Shown in pieces: positions 1-12,900 of a stretch of DNA of 64,000 bases. How positions within the stretch are numbered: the stretch's first letter is position 1; every line of letters starts with the position of its first letter. The position numbers were made by a program, and so were the translations under genes. The stretch lies in NCBI GenBank assembly GCA_008931825.1, contig QXVZ01010347.1, positions 50,405 to 114,404 of the forward strand. The letters run 5' to 3'. The notes under the pieces were generated by a model. It was not told the DNA's origin, made no database searches, and worked only from the letters and a program-made list of their open reading frames with translations. The stretch is from Phallusia fumigata. Its lineage: Eukaryota; Chordata; Ascidiacea; Phlebobranchia; Ascidiidae.

Positions 1-341
1 ATAAGAAACTGAAGCTAATTGTAGGTCCTTTAAAAACATTACCGACCGATCTTGTGTTTACTGCACTCTCTCTTCAATATCACTTGCTTAAGTTTTGCAG
101 AGTAGTGATCGTCGGGACACGCTGTCTGAGGTTTTAACTATAGGCACATATTTAAGCTACTAAGTAGGACTGTCCCCTTACTAATACCGACACAGTTTAA
201 TTTTTTTCTTCGGTAAAACCTTGTTGTACTCGTATTCTCAGCATACTTTAATTACTCCCAAAATTGACCCCAGTGTTCTCCAAAGTTCATGTGCTTTTGT
301 CCTACTCACAATTTGTTCGTTTTTCGAAGTATTCCGCTGAG

Positions 342-3300
342 GAGAGACGGTTACATCGGATTTGCCGTAGCGACAAGCGAATCTATGTTCCCCGGTTCAG
401 TCACCTACGTAGCAGGGGCACCGCGTGGAAATGCCACTGGTGCAGTGACTATGTACAGAAAAATGACAGGTAGGTCAATCCTAATTGTGGTGTTAAAACT
501 TCACGAAACGAAAACCACGTTTTTACCCGAAAACAGGGTCAGGAGCGACTTAATTCTGATCTGGAATAGTGTTATACTTTACCCTTAACAGACGGGACAT
601 TAAGAAATGCCTGTTGTTGCGGCTTTGTCAGCCGACAACTTATTTTCTTGGTCTATGCCAGTCGTTTCCAACCGGAGACCATAGACCCCTAGGGATCCAC
701 AGAGAGTTTTTTGGCGTCCATACGCTTTGTGTGCATAAGAAAAAAACAATATAGCGAAATGTAAATACCTGCCGTTATAATCATGCAAAAGACGGCTAAG
801 CGCAACTCTAGAAACCAGGCTACCGGGTATCACGAGATCTGGGTCATAGAAACAAACATGTTTATAACCGGTTTTTAAAGGGTCGTCAGCTTTCAATCAA
901 CCAAATTGGCAAAAGGGTCCAGGGAGCTGAAAAGATTTAGAACCTCTGGTCCATTCTTGACCAAAAAACGACTGATTTCAGATACATTAGCTTAGGTGTG
1001 AGTTACAAAACAAAAATTTTACAGATAGCGAAGGCAATGTGGCGCTTCACCCACTGCTCGACAGTGTCATCATGGGCGACTCGATGGGCTCAAGCTTCGG
1101 GTTTTCACTGGCGGTGACGGACCTCAATAACGATGGGTTGGACGATCTACTGGTGGGAGCCCCACAATATTACCAGTACAACAACAAGGGAAAGTACGGA
1201 GGAGCTGTGTATGTCTACATCAACGACCCAAGCACCGGATGGAGGTAATAGGGTATCTACTGCTGTTGCAGATGTTTGCATTAGTTTGTAAGTTTATATT
1301 ACTAAATAACACTCTTAAGTCAAAACACTCAAAAATTTGTGTGGAGTGGGCAATAAATTAACGCAACCAATGACTAAATCGTAATAGTTGTGTTTCCATT
1401 TTAAGTCTTGTTTTTTGTCCCATTAATGTTTTTATGTCTAATCTAAATTTAAAAAACCAGGTTAATAAATTTATTACCACATGGGTTTTTTGTAACATTC
1501 CCTGTGTCTTGTAATATGTTTCATTTTTCCTTTCTACAATACTAAAAACGGGTTACTTTCCAGCAACATAAATCCACAAACGCTCTACGGACCCCTTGAT
1601 TCATTTTTCGGATACAGCATTGAGGCGATGGGCGATCTTGATCAGGATGGATTTAACGATTTTGCTGTTGGAGCGCCTTACGAATTACCAAACGGGAAAA
1701 TATACATATACAGAGGTAAGTATGTTGGGTGCTTTGCAGTGGTAATCCGCCAAAGTAAAAGGAAAATACCTTTTTTATGATTAAATATAAAGTCTTCAAC
1801 GCGCTTTGCACATTCAGTATTTAACAAAGTACGCCTGTTTGAGAGTAAAATCTCCCATATGTGTCCTTAAACCACTGGATATGCGTCATGCTGCTCACCA
1901 ACCGCTTCTGACGCAGTTTGCAACCATGGCATCTGTTGCTAACCGCTTTTTCGCAGGTTCTGCAGACGGCATGGTGAAACAGGCGCAAGTTCTGAAGGGG
2001 GAAGACTACACTGGGGTTTCTTCAAACTACAAAGGTTTCGGTGTATCTCTTTCTAGTAAGGTGGACATCGACAACAATCAATATCCGGATCTGCTTGCCG
2101 GCACATTAGGCGATCACGTGATCCTGTTCAGGTATTTTCCAATCTCTTTTCTGAAAAATTATAAAACAATAACTCGCTAATCTATTAAACTAGCATTTAT
2201 TTACCGGTGCGCCCTAAATAGTGGACTCTCATCAAAAAAATTTTGTTAAAATTTAGTTTATATGTTTAGTTGAATTTTAGAGCTAAATTTACTTTTAGAT
2301 AGTATTTAGTAGTTAAAAATCATCTTAATAAAAAGCAAAATATTGATTTTTTGTTTCTAATTTTATGATATTATTGTTAAAATCTAAGTTGTGCCCCAAA
2401 GGTTTGATGGTTATAAACGCGCCCTGCAGTAAAAAGGTTAAGAAACATTGCTTTAAACTCATGTAATGTTTTATAGATCACGTCCTATCATCACAGTCCG
2501 TTCTTCCCTTGAAACCAATCCCCTGGCGATTAACCTGCGAAATCCTACTTGCGAATACAAACGGAAAATGTATTCTTGTTTCGACGTGAAATTTTGCTTC
2601 ACGTAAGTTTTCATGTCGGTGTTCGAATTACCTCCCACCCCTAATGTTAACCATAACGCAGGTACAATGCGAGACACAACGAGTACACTGAACTCTTGCC
2701 AATCGAATACTCGCTATTCCTGGACACCGGTGTAGTAAATGAAGGACAGTATTCGCGTGCTCACTTCCAAACTCCGGTGGGACCAAGCACACTCACTAAC
2801 AACGTCGTATTGCCTTCTGCAGGTAAATAATTGGAAATCCGTTAAAGCTAGCACGATTAGGATGGTGATGTTCCTTTTTTTAAACTTTAGTTTATTAATC
2901 TATTACTTTGTGGCCAAAGTATCAGTACAGAGCAAAAATATCAAAAACGGGTTTGTGCATTTTATAATGCAGAATTTTGTACAGTACTTATGTTGTATGT
3001 TTGTGAGGCTTTGCGTTTTTCAGGCACAGAAGTCTGCCCAGATGGGTTCATGCGTGTTTATTTCGGAGAAACATCGAAGGACAGACTCCGGCCCATTAAA
3101 GTCGACTTTAGTAAGAGACCCTCTTCGATATGCATCGTTGCTATAAACACAATTTTACAGTACAACCTGTTCTTCGCGCTTCACAGAATTTAACCTGGAA
3201 AGCGACAACCAGGTGATAAAGCCAGAAACAACAGAGGAAGACGTATTCCAAATGATCAATGACCCAATTTTGGATGCTGATTATCCAAATACCCATTCTA

Positions 3301-6300
3301 GTTTGGTGACTCTGGCGAACACGTGTGGTGATGACGGTTGCCAGAGCAACCTAAAAGTTAACGGCACACTACCACCAGAGGTCGTTGTAGGTCAGTTCTC
3401 TTCCAGATACTGTGATGCTTTTGCACATAACATTTTAAAATTTATACACCATTTGTGCTCGGAAGAAAGGGGTTTCTGTTTATCGTATTTTTGGCAATAT
3501 CCGAACTGAAAGAGGGACTGGTTACATTGCATCACGAATGCACCAAGGGACGAAGAGTATTTTAGAGCAAAAGCAGATGTTTTCGCGAATGTAATGTCAT
3601 CACAAGTAAACGTTACGCATAGCATTATATATCGCAATCTTTTTTGCCTGGAATTTATGTAACACCGAGGAACTGTGTGTCTAAAGTTGTCATTGTCATC
3701 GCTCACTGGTTCCCTCTAACGCGTCTTGTGGCACTGACATTACGTTGTTGGGATTTCAGGGAACACTGGCAAGATCATACTTCTTCTTGAAGTGACAAAC
3801 GACGGGGAGGAAGCTCACCAAGCATTCGTCACTGCAAAACTGCCCCCTTTCGTGTTTTACGAAAACTACACTGTGGTAAAATCATCGGGGGCCAACATTG
3901 AATGCTTTTCATCCGACACAGGTTCGTATTAACCCAATGCAAAACAGATTGGAAAGCAATTCCTGCAGAAAAAGTGTGATCACCCGACATCGTGGCCGTT
4001 TTTTAGTGTAAATCATTTTACGAACGTGGAACTATTTCACACGCGATGTAGTTTTGTCTAAACGTACACATATGTAACCCCTGGTAACATTTGTGACCCA
4101 TCTTAACCCTTCCCATGCAGCTGGAACAGCGTTCGTCACGTGCAGTTTGGGTAACCCATATGACAGTGGTAGTTCGGATACAATCGAAATTGACTTGGAC
4201 GTTGGGTCACTGGACGCAACTACCAAAAAGGTAACCCAAATCTTCACATTGCTTTTCTGGCAAACTTTTTCTGGTTCTTACGGTAAGGTGCTTGGTATAG
4301 ACGCGGGCGGCAATATTTGGGTTTTTCCCCACAAAATTGCAAGTTGTGTTTCTTTTTTCTTACTGTTATTAGATACTTGTTGAAGTGACGGGCTCCACTA
4401 CAAGCAGCAATCCCGAAATTCCACCTGTACCTCTTGTCTCCAATGTAATCATTCAATTGAATCTCAACTTGGCAAGCTTGGGTCGTCCCCAGCAGGTAAA
4501 AATAATAATTGTTTCCGAAAAACTATCAAACGATCTCTGTTGCTTTAAGAATCAGGTGTGACAACTGCATTTTATGCTTACCACAGGTTCGTTACACCAA
4601 TTCCCCTATCATCGGTGAATCTGCGATTAAATACACCAATGAGGTCGGTCCCAAACTCAGCTACAATTTTATTGTCAAAAACGAAGGTAAGCTTTAACCG
4701 TTAATTACAATTGCGTTACCACTTACATTTTGAACGTGATAGTATATTTTGGTAAGTATGCGCCATGTGACACGTTTGTTCGAAACATTAAAAGTTTAAA
4801 TAATTTAAAATTCTCAGAAAAGAAATTGGTGGTAAAGGTGGTATGAGTCTATGGCATTGCTACTCAGCTGATACCTCGATAGAGAAGTTTGAAAATTACA
4901 ATATCCCGGCAAATTTGGCGAATTAAAAGTTTTCCGGAGAGAGGGGCTTTTTATCATCCAGCGTATACTTATTATCTGGTTCACAGCGAATAAACGCCAA
5001 TACGTTGTTCAACGAGGAGTTATTGATTTTTCGTCTGCTGGAGCATAAGCTATGCCTTCAACAAAAGGAAGGTCCGGATTTGGCCTCGATTAAAGTTATC
5101 TCAACCTGTACGTTTATTCGTTGTTGTCAGGTCTTAACACGGCCGAGGGAATTAAACTACGAATCAATTTTCCATTCGAAATCAAAAACGGCAAGTGGCT
5201 CCTCTACCTTGTTTCAACAAATGTCCGCTCCGGGGCGTCAACAGTGGCTGGGGGATGCAACGAGACTTACGTCAACGAGCTTGGATATCATTTGCCACTC
5301 GCCAGCTCAAGAGACAAAAGAGCGGTAAGTTAATTTTTCAAAGGTTTTGACACGATTTTTGGTGAAAGCGATACACCCAGGAAACGGGTTTGTGCAGAGG
5401 GATAGCAAGGTTTAAACATTGTTTTCTTTAGGTTATTTGCTGAATGGGAAATTCCATAGGTTATTTGCTGAAGGGGAAATTCCATAAGTTATTTGCTGAA
5501 GGATTGTTATAAAACGACGCTACACAAAGTCAGACCAAACCCCTTATCCACAACGAAGGACAAAACAAAAAATCGTGCTGCAATGACCCTCTTAGTTTTT
5601 TTTTAATCGAACATTCCGCTTTTTCCTGGCTCCACTTTTCATTACAAATCATAAAATCGCGTGCAGATTCGAAAGTTTATTTGCGGTTAAAAAAAATATG
5701 AGAACCAAGCTGACACGTTTACATTTGGGGGAAATTCTTAACCAAGCTCTCCAAACAAGACAAGACGAACACGAAATGCCAAGTCATGGTGCATAGGCCT
5801 TAAACTTCCGGTGGTGACTCAGTGTCACCATATAAGATCAAGTCTATACGTTGCTCCTTAATGCGACCGTTTGCGTAACTGGTTTCGCTACCAGCAAATG
5901 CAGTTATGACGCTCTGTGGTGGAATCATCTAAAATCCCCATGGCGTATAAACCAAAACAGCTATATTACCGCGGAAGAAAAACACGCTAAGTTCCTTCCA
6001 CTATTTATAACTCGAGTAGCAGCGACTGGCCGCCGTCGTGATTTTACGTCCAACACATGCAGGAATTTCCACCGCGCTTAAGAAATATCGTGCACGCAAA
6101 AGTCACACATCGAAAATGAAGATGGAGTTTTTTGGTGCGGGATACCCACAGTCATCGCACCAGTGAGCTTTCCGCGATATTCGCATGGCACGAATTGACC
6201 CGCCCCATGTTGGGCAGACCCTTGTTGATATTTTCGGGTGTAAAATTGTTGGCAGGAGATAAAGTTTCGAGAGGTGAATCACACGTCGGCGTTTGGGGTA

Positions 6301-8149
6301 AAATGCACCGTCTTATTTTTGCCGTTTTTGTCCAGTTACTCATTTAACGAAAAACAAAGCGCATAAACCAGGGTTGTTGCTGGACCATAGGCACCTGAAA
6401 AAAATTCTTACTCTGTTATACATATCTCACTTTTTTCGCGAAATATTTGTCAACATTGGTGGGCGTGTCATAATAGTTTTATTTGCGAAGGGATAAGTTT
6501 TTGCGAATAAGCGATAGTAGCCGCCACCAAATCAGTATTGACTATCTGGGTGGGCGGAGTAGCCAGGCCCTAGATCATTCAGGTTGCATTGGACAAACCA
6601 ACGTAGTCAACAGGTTTTTTCCCATCGGTTTATTGTGCATAACAACGAAAAAACAGTTTAAACATGACTTTCATGCCTCTGTTGACTTAACATATATAAG
6701 TGGCATGCTTTGTAAACTACTTATTTTGATTCGCACACGGATTAGCATAAGATAGAAGCAAGGTGCAAGAGGTATTTCATTTGCAGGCCTCGACACCTGC
6801 GCCACTGTATGAACCAGAGAGGATGGCGTCAACAAGAACTGCTGGATCTTACAGAAGTGAAATAAAATTGGACTGTCCACGAAATACCGCATTCTGTGTA
6901 CCTGTTGACTGCGCACTTAATCCAATCCCTCCTAAATCAACAACGTCGGTAATCTTACAGGTAAATTGTGTTCAAAGTGGTATGGAAAGGCACGATCAAG
7001 AAAGATTGATTTATTTAGTTGCTCCACAGGTTTGTACGAATCCGGAAACATGCTTTATATCAATATTTCTGGGCTAGTTAAATATTTTAAGAACACCAGG
7101 CCCGCACACAAAAAGTAGATTACTCAAAAACATAACTGTCAGGGCATTTGTATTTTGTGAACACATTTTATAGCAAACGTTTTAAAATCGATGTTGTTAT
7201 CATTAGTTAAAAAAACGGACTGCTTGTTGAATTCCGTAGCCGCACACTTACCCCATTGTACGGTTCTTATTACAGCTTAGACTATGGAATAACACCTTTC
7301 TAGAGGAATTTAAGAAGGTCGATTTGGTGAACATCATCACGGAGGGGACTTTGAAATCGTCTGAGGCCAATGTGCGAATCAATGGCACAACGAAACAAAC
7401 GGTAAAATACGGTATCTTGTAATACCGGCGGAGCTTTGACGATATGGAATAATGTTCTGGTGTGATTTGTAGATTCAAACGACGGTGGATCACGCTTTCT
7501 TCGAGAAAGATGTTATCTCAGTCTTTCCCTGGTGGTACATCCTTATTGGAATTATCTTGGCGCTCATTATCTACATTGTAATCATTTGCCTACTTATCAA
7601 ATGTGGATTTTTCAAGAGAAAACGGTAAAACTCATAAAAATAAGCTCATACATTAGATAAGCAACATAGGAAGGTGTAATTCTGTTTCCTTGGTCATTGG
7701 CTATAGTTTCGACCCGGTCATTTTTGAAAACACCAACACAAGAATATGTGGTGCCCAAATCAATTCCATTCACTGTACCAACATCTTTGGAATCTTCTTC
7801 GCCAAATACCGCCACAGTTAGAAAGAGTAACAATGATAAACTATATTTCATATTGGGATGAAACTTTTTTAAACTGCAATGTGATGTCTAATATATTAAC
7901 CTCATTCAATACAAAGGGATATTCAAACACTATTTAGGTGGGTAAAACCATACATACACCTTGACTTTCCTTTAGGTGGTGTTAATAATACATATGTACA
8001 AATCTTGCATAATGTACAGCTTTCTGTTATGTTTTCTGTTTTTGTGATCATTCAGCTACCCAAGACAGCGTCAGGAGCCAGACGAATTCGTGCTTGTCGA
8101 TGAAGATGGCAACGACGAGAAAAAGGAAAAAGCGGAAACCAACGCGTGA
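342..8149 (+). CDS. Integrin alpha subunit, 3' part (exons from beta-propeller to cytoplasmic tail)
   Basis: Single-pass adhesion receptor subunit that pairs with an integrin beta chain. Exons in phase: about 342-469, 1025-1244, 1564-1715, 1957-2131, 2477-2602, 2662-2822, 3024-3110, 3187-3390, 3760-3921, 4121-4230, 4373-4495, 4587-4686, 5131-5324, 6787-6960, 7276-7401, 7473-7624, 8056-8149. The first five carry FG-GAP propeller blades, with cation loops [18 protein letters not shown] and the weaker DIDNNQYPD. Thigh and calf domains follow, with CGDDGC and a likely proprotein cleavage site at SSRDKRA (about 5307-5324). Exon 7473-7624 encodes a hydrophobic membrane helix followed by KCGFFKRKR, the hallmark alpha-subunit juxtamembrane motif. 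The last exon gives a short acidic tail ending KAETNA. The 5' end lies before the window and no I-domain is visible, so the subclass is not assigned. The intron at 5325-6786 (1.46 kb) holds only a short tandem repeat. Confidence 0.93.
5431..5502 (+). repeat. 28-bp tandem repeat, about 2.6 copies
   Basis: Three consecutive copies of a unit starting GGTTATTTGCTGAA and containing GGGAAATTCCATA, at 5431-5458, 5459-5486 and a partial at 5487-5502. The copies differ by only a few bases. They lie in the 1.46-kb integrin intron. Confidence 0.85.
7657..7851 (-). pseudogene. HSPA5/BiP-like N-terminal fragment nested antisense in the last integrin intron
   Basis: Sixty-five uninterrupted codons on the minus strand begin with an ATG and an ER-type signal peptide ([17 protein letters not shown]). 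They continue with [18 protein letters not shown] and [15 protein letters not shown], the opening of the HSP70 ATPase domain in its ER form (BiP/GRP78). Homology stops abruptly after the SYVAY position. The expected continuation (TPEGER and onward) is absent, and the integrin exon end lies only 33 bp away. The remaining roughly 90 percent of an HSP70 is not found on the minus strand below this point, so it cannot be a complete gene here. It is a gene fragment, either a DNA-level duplication of a first exon or a partial retrocopy. Retrocopies are usually truncated at the other end. Confidence 0.75.
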
Positions 8150-9958
8150 TATCTATGTGTGAGCGCTAACGAGGCATTTAACACATGCATTAGGATCGTG
8201 AAAAGGTGCATCCCCCAACTTGAGATTATGCCGCAGCCTTTCGGCACTTTTCGCTCAAAAATTTCTGCACTTTTTAAAGTTTAAGTTTGGTTGTGGTGAA
8301 GCCTGCAGTACACGTCATCTTATTTGTTCTTTTTTACAATCATGCGTTTGTCTCATTTCTACTAAAAAGTGTGCGTCGTTTTAAGTTATGCCTTTGTGCC
8401 TGAAGCTTCGTTAATTTGCTACAAAAAATTTATCACAGCATACAAGTTTTTGTACTTAATTAGCATAACCAATACCCCAGCGTCCAACAACGTCTGGGTG
8501 CAACTTTACCGTAGTGTTTTAAATAACGTTGTCCGTTCCGCGACTTCGTTTGCTTGCTCTGTTGTTTAATAAAACCAACTAACAACTCGGTCGATAGTAT
8601 TGATTAAGGTTGTGTATGTAGTTACCAGTGAAATTGTTCATTAATTGTAAGGTTTTTTATTTTAGTATTAGTAGAATTGAACAAGGTACACATTTGCTTT
8701 TTTTGCTGTCTTGCAATAAAGGCCTTAGCAAGTCTGAATACACTTTAAAGAAACGCTTCTCATTAAACTGGCCTTCGTACAGATAATGTGTCATTGTCAA
8801 AACGTTTGGAAAAAATATATTAACTGTAGGCGAGATTTTACCAACTGTACGTGAATGACTAATTTATCTCGAATGTTTAATGTTTTTAAACAAAAAAATT
8901 GCATTTTGTTAACATTTTGACTCGTTTTCCTGTTGCAAGGTTCTTTCGGAATTGTGCTTACGGTTCAAACAGCATGCATGTTCCGCAAAACTTCGCAAAT
9001 TTTAAATCCGGTCAAACAGTGCTCTACACGTACAGACATATGCGTATTGCGTTGAGTCAAACGCGAACGGTGGGGCAGGGCAGATTTTGACGTGCAACTT
9101 CTGTCAGGCGAGTTTGTCTCTTAACTTCCGCCGTGTTGATCGATATAATTATAGCCACGACTGTTTGCTACATGACTTGCCAACCACGACTAACGCCTCT
9201 AGACAAGAATTATCCGCTTTGTAATTTTTGTTTATTTTCAGATAATGTTGGATTTTTGTTTTCAAAAAAAGTAAAGCAGACTATTGGGGACTTTAGCGAC
9301 ATACAAATAAAACTTAAAAATGTTTTTGTTTGCATTTAGGTGTAATAACTTGTTGACATATCGCTGTTGCCGCGAAAAATCCTAAGCAAACTGGTCCCTG
9401 CACCACAGGTGCAAAGGCAGGAACTCGCAACACATCAGGGCTACCGCCACAAAAACGCGTTGTGATAACGCATTACACCACTCCGCGCGCAAATGGAGGC
9501 GCAAAAGACCTCCCGCGCTGTTTCTTTATTAGCTCACTCGCTCGCTGGCGCCACTCGCCAGTGCATCTCGGATTTCCGGATATTAATGTGACGTAGGCTA
9601 CTTCCTCTACGCGATCAGTCGAGAGGAGTAACTAAGCGCTCCCAATCAGCACATGCGCTGGTGTGATTGTTTCGCATTAGGCCAGCAGCGGTGATGATTT
9701 TCTAGCGAGGCGATACGTCAGTCAACGCTGAAAGACAACAGTATCCACGCAGAGGCAGGCAGGTCACATCCTTCGCCGCAATAAAATGATAATAGGCAGT
9801 TACAGTTTTGTGATTTTGTTGCGATCTTTCGCAGAGAGCAAGTTTTAAAAGTTGTCATGTGAAATTTGTACAGATGCACAGTGCTGACTAATTTGCAAAT
9901 TAGCTGCTGCTTGCTGTGCGTGTTTTCATAGCGCAGGGTCGCGGCTCTTTGTTTAAGA
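8150..9958. other. Intergenic region between integrin 3' end and ERF-like gene
   Basis: Holds the integrin 3' UTR and, from about 9350, a CG-richer stretch (9470-9780) with several GC-rich blocks, in contrast to the AT-rich surroundings. This is the likely promoter and 5' UTR of the ERF-like gene, whose first ATG is at 9959. No convincing TATA box or additional reading frame was seen. Confidence 0.5.
8568..8573 (+). promoter_or_regulatory. Candidate polyadenylation signal of the integrin gene
   Basis: AATAAA lies about 420 bp after the integrin stop codon. A second AATAAA is at 8715-8720. Either could end the transcript. Confidence 0.45.
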
Positions 9959-12900
9959 ATGTCGTCCTCCGAAGAAACTGGATTTGCTGCAGCAGGTAGG
10001 ACCTGTGTTACTTAGCCAATAACAACGGCAGTTCAAACTTCCTGTCAGTTGTCGTATGTAGTCAATATCAAAACGTAGTGTCTATTGCAGTGGTGGATGA
10101 TGGCCTTTAAGAACGTTTTGTTGTGTTACACAAAGGGTTTTGATCAAATCACTATAAATGCAATAATCAATGACAGGCAATGCAAATTCAAACTTGACGT
10201 TAAATTGATTACAAATTTACACGCACTTTCTACGAAACCACTATAAAACAATAAATTTGTTACCTTTTTTATTTTTACTGGTCGTCATGATTAAGTTTAG
10301 ATGTGGTTAGAACTGCAACAAAAGTAGTGAGCGAAGCAGAGAATAATTTCATTAAAACATAACAAAATCAAGACAGCCGAGTCGACTTAAGTTATTCTTA
10401 TCAAAAAATAGGCACATAATTGGGGAAAGCATGCAACACTTATTGCATCAGCGTTTTAAAAAAATAGCTTTCTGCAATGTCCTGCACAAAATTACTCATT
10501 TTTGGTTGCAATATTTCCATGTAATTTCAACATAAAGATTATATTTAAGGTTAAATGTCAGCGCAGAGTATCATGTTATGTTACCAGTTAATCAGTATCC
10601 TAAAGATTGTGAATAGCGATTAGAGAAATCGTCAGGTTTAGTTTCAATCAACATCCAAGTTACATGACGACCTAGTAACAAACAATGGATGTTTGTGCCT
10701 AAATTTAGAAACAAAAACATGAGTTGCGAACGTTCCCGTGACTTGGACTATCAACACCAAAACGTTGTGATGTCATTTCTCGTCATCACACAGTAACAGA
10801 GAGACGTGGGTTGTAACAATGACCAAAATGTGGGCAACCTGTTCAGTCATGATAACTTTTTGATTGAAGAACGGATAAAGAAATCAAGCACCTTCGTCCG
10901 TGCACAAATGGCATCATCGTTGCTGTGCACTTTGTTCGCAATAATCTTCAAACCACATCTAAACGGTTTTTCATGCTTACAGCGGAACAATCTGACACCG
11001 ATTCACCCTCACCTCCTTGGATGAGCGACATATGTGGTGGCAACCGGCAAACACAGCTTTGGCATTTCATCCTTGAACTGCTACAAAATAGCGAATATTC
11101 TGAGATAATCAGTTGGGAAGGCGACCATGGAGAGTTCGTCATTAAGGTTTGCAACTGCAATGTGCACAAAGTTTAATTATCTCAGGCGGAGGAAAAATTG
11201 ATTTGAAATTTTCATGCAATAAATCGACCAAACATAAACTTGCTAGGACCATTAGGCGTTCGTAGGATTATCCTATAAATGTGTTGTTTTGCCATGACTG
11301 TGGATTGGCAATCACGCCTGGTTGCCAGCAAGTTATTTGACGTCGTGCAACGCGTGGTTATACGTGAATGAGCTTGTTTGATAGCCCGTGATGAGATTCA
11401 ACATACCATACTTTAAAACGGCCAGTGACGTCATTTCCGATTCGATGCACACAGTCACACACATAGATTAAAAACGTCCGTAAAACACTTCGCTGTACTC
11501 GTTGTACACTAAAAGTCAAATTTTGATAAATGCTAAATTACATTTACCTAGATTGATAAATATTTACAAATGGAGCTAAAACGACACGAAGGAACCATGA
11601 AAAACTGAATTGACCGCATACACTATCCTATACATCGCATCAGAGGGTAGCTTCAACTTAAATGGGCTTTGACGTTACAGAAGTAGCGTCATCTTTTCCG
11701 ACCGCGGAAGTGGCCAATGGCCAGCTTATATACTGAGGACAATACGCATGCAAACTGATATTGATACTGAAATGAGACCCACCCCCTTTTGTAACTTGGT
11801 CTCGTTTCGCAGTAAACGATAATTGTTGCTGGCCCGTATTAATAGCTCCATATCACTTCCGCAACTGCAGACAAAGTCATCGCGGGTCCATCTGGTTAAT
11901 GTCGGTACAAGATTTAGTTACCCATTAAAGCATACGACCGCATTATTTGAACCAACTTCGGGTCAGTTTGGTATGTGGTATTAACTGTCATTTTGTGATT
12001 TCATAAACGCGGTTAAAATGTGATCCCACAGGTTGCAGCATGGCCGTTTATTATATCCGACGTAGTTGGTTATGGATGGGACAAGGGTTTATTCTTTTCG
12101 ACTTATACTCAATGTTTTTACTTAGTGTGTCTAATTTTCAGGAGCCAACCGAGGTTGCTAGGATGTGGGGTGAGAGAAAGCGAAAACCGGCGATGAACTA
12201 TGAGAAACTGAGCAGAGCATTACGGTATGATGTCTAGAGCATTAGTAGATTTACCTATTTCCGTTTTTTTGTATTTCTACCCTGGCTTTAAACTCGGGCA
12301 TTGCGTTTAAGATGATCTCTACAGATTTGGCTGCAAAATGAACATTTGATCTTACGACATCAATAACTCACAAAAAAAAATATTTTCAGGTATTACTACG
12401 ACAAGCGCATTCTCTACAAATCCAAAGGAAAACGTTACGCTTACCAATTTAACGCGGCGGCGCTGGATATGATGGTCAAGCGAAGAAATGCCAAAAAAGC
12501 TAAAGGTTACGACCAAGAGCAATAAATTTTTTACACACCAAACCAAAAAACGGTGAACATTTTACGCATATCGTCCACAGCTTCCGAACAGCTTGACATG
12601 CAACACGTTGACAGACCAGCAGCAGTCCAAAGTCCGGACATCGACGGTGGCGATCACAGCTCTTACCGAAAGGCTGATGCTACAGATGTGCTCCGAAATG
12701 GTCTGGGACCTAAGAAAACTGAAAGAGGAACAAAAATGCCAATTCAGCCTATACCGCTACATCCGTCTGACTTGTTATATCGCGACAGAGCTCTCCATGA
12801 AGATCGCATAACCGGGTTTTCCCAGCGTTCCAATTACGCGTCAGCCCTCGTGTCTCCCCACCGATCCCGCCACGCCCTGCAGGCGGCAGCGGCCGAGCAG

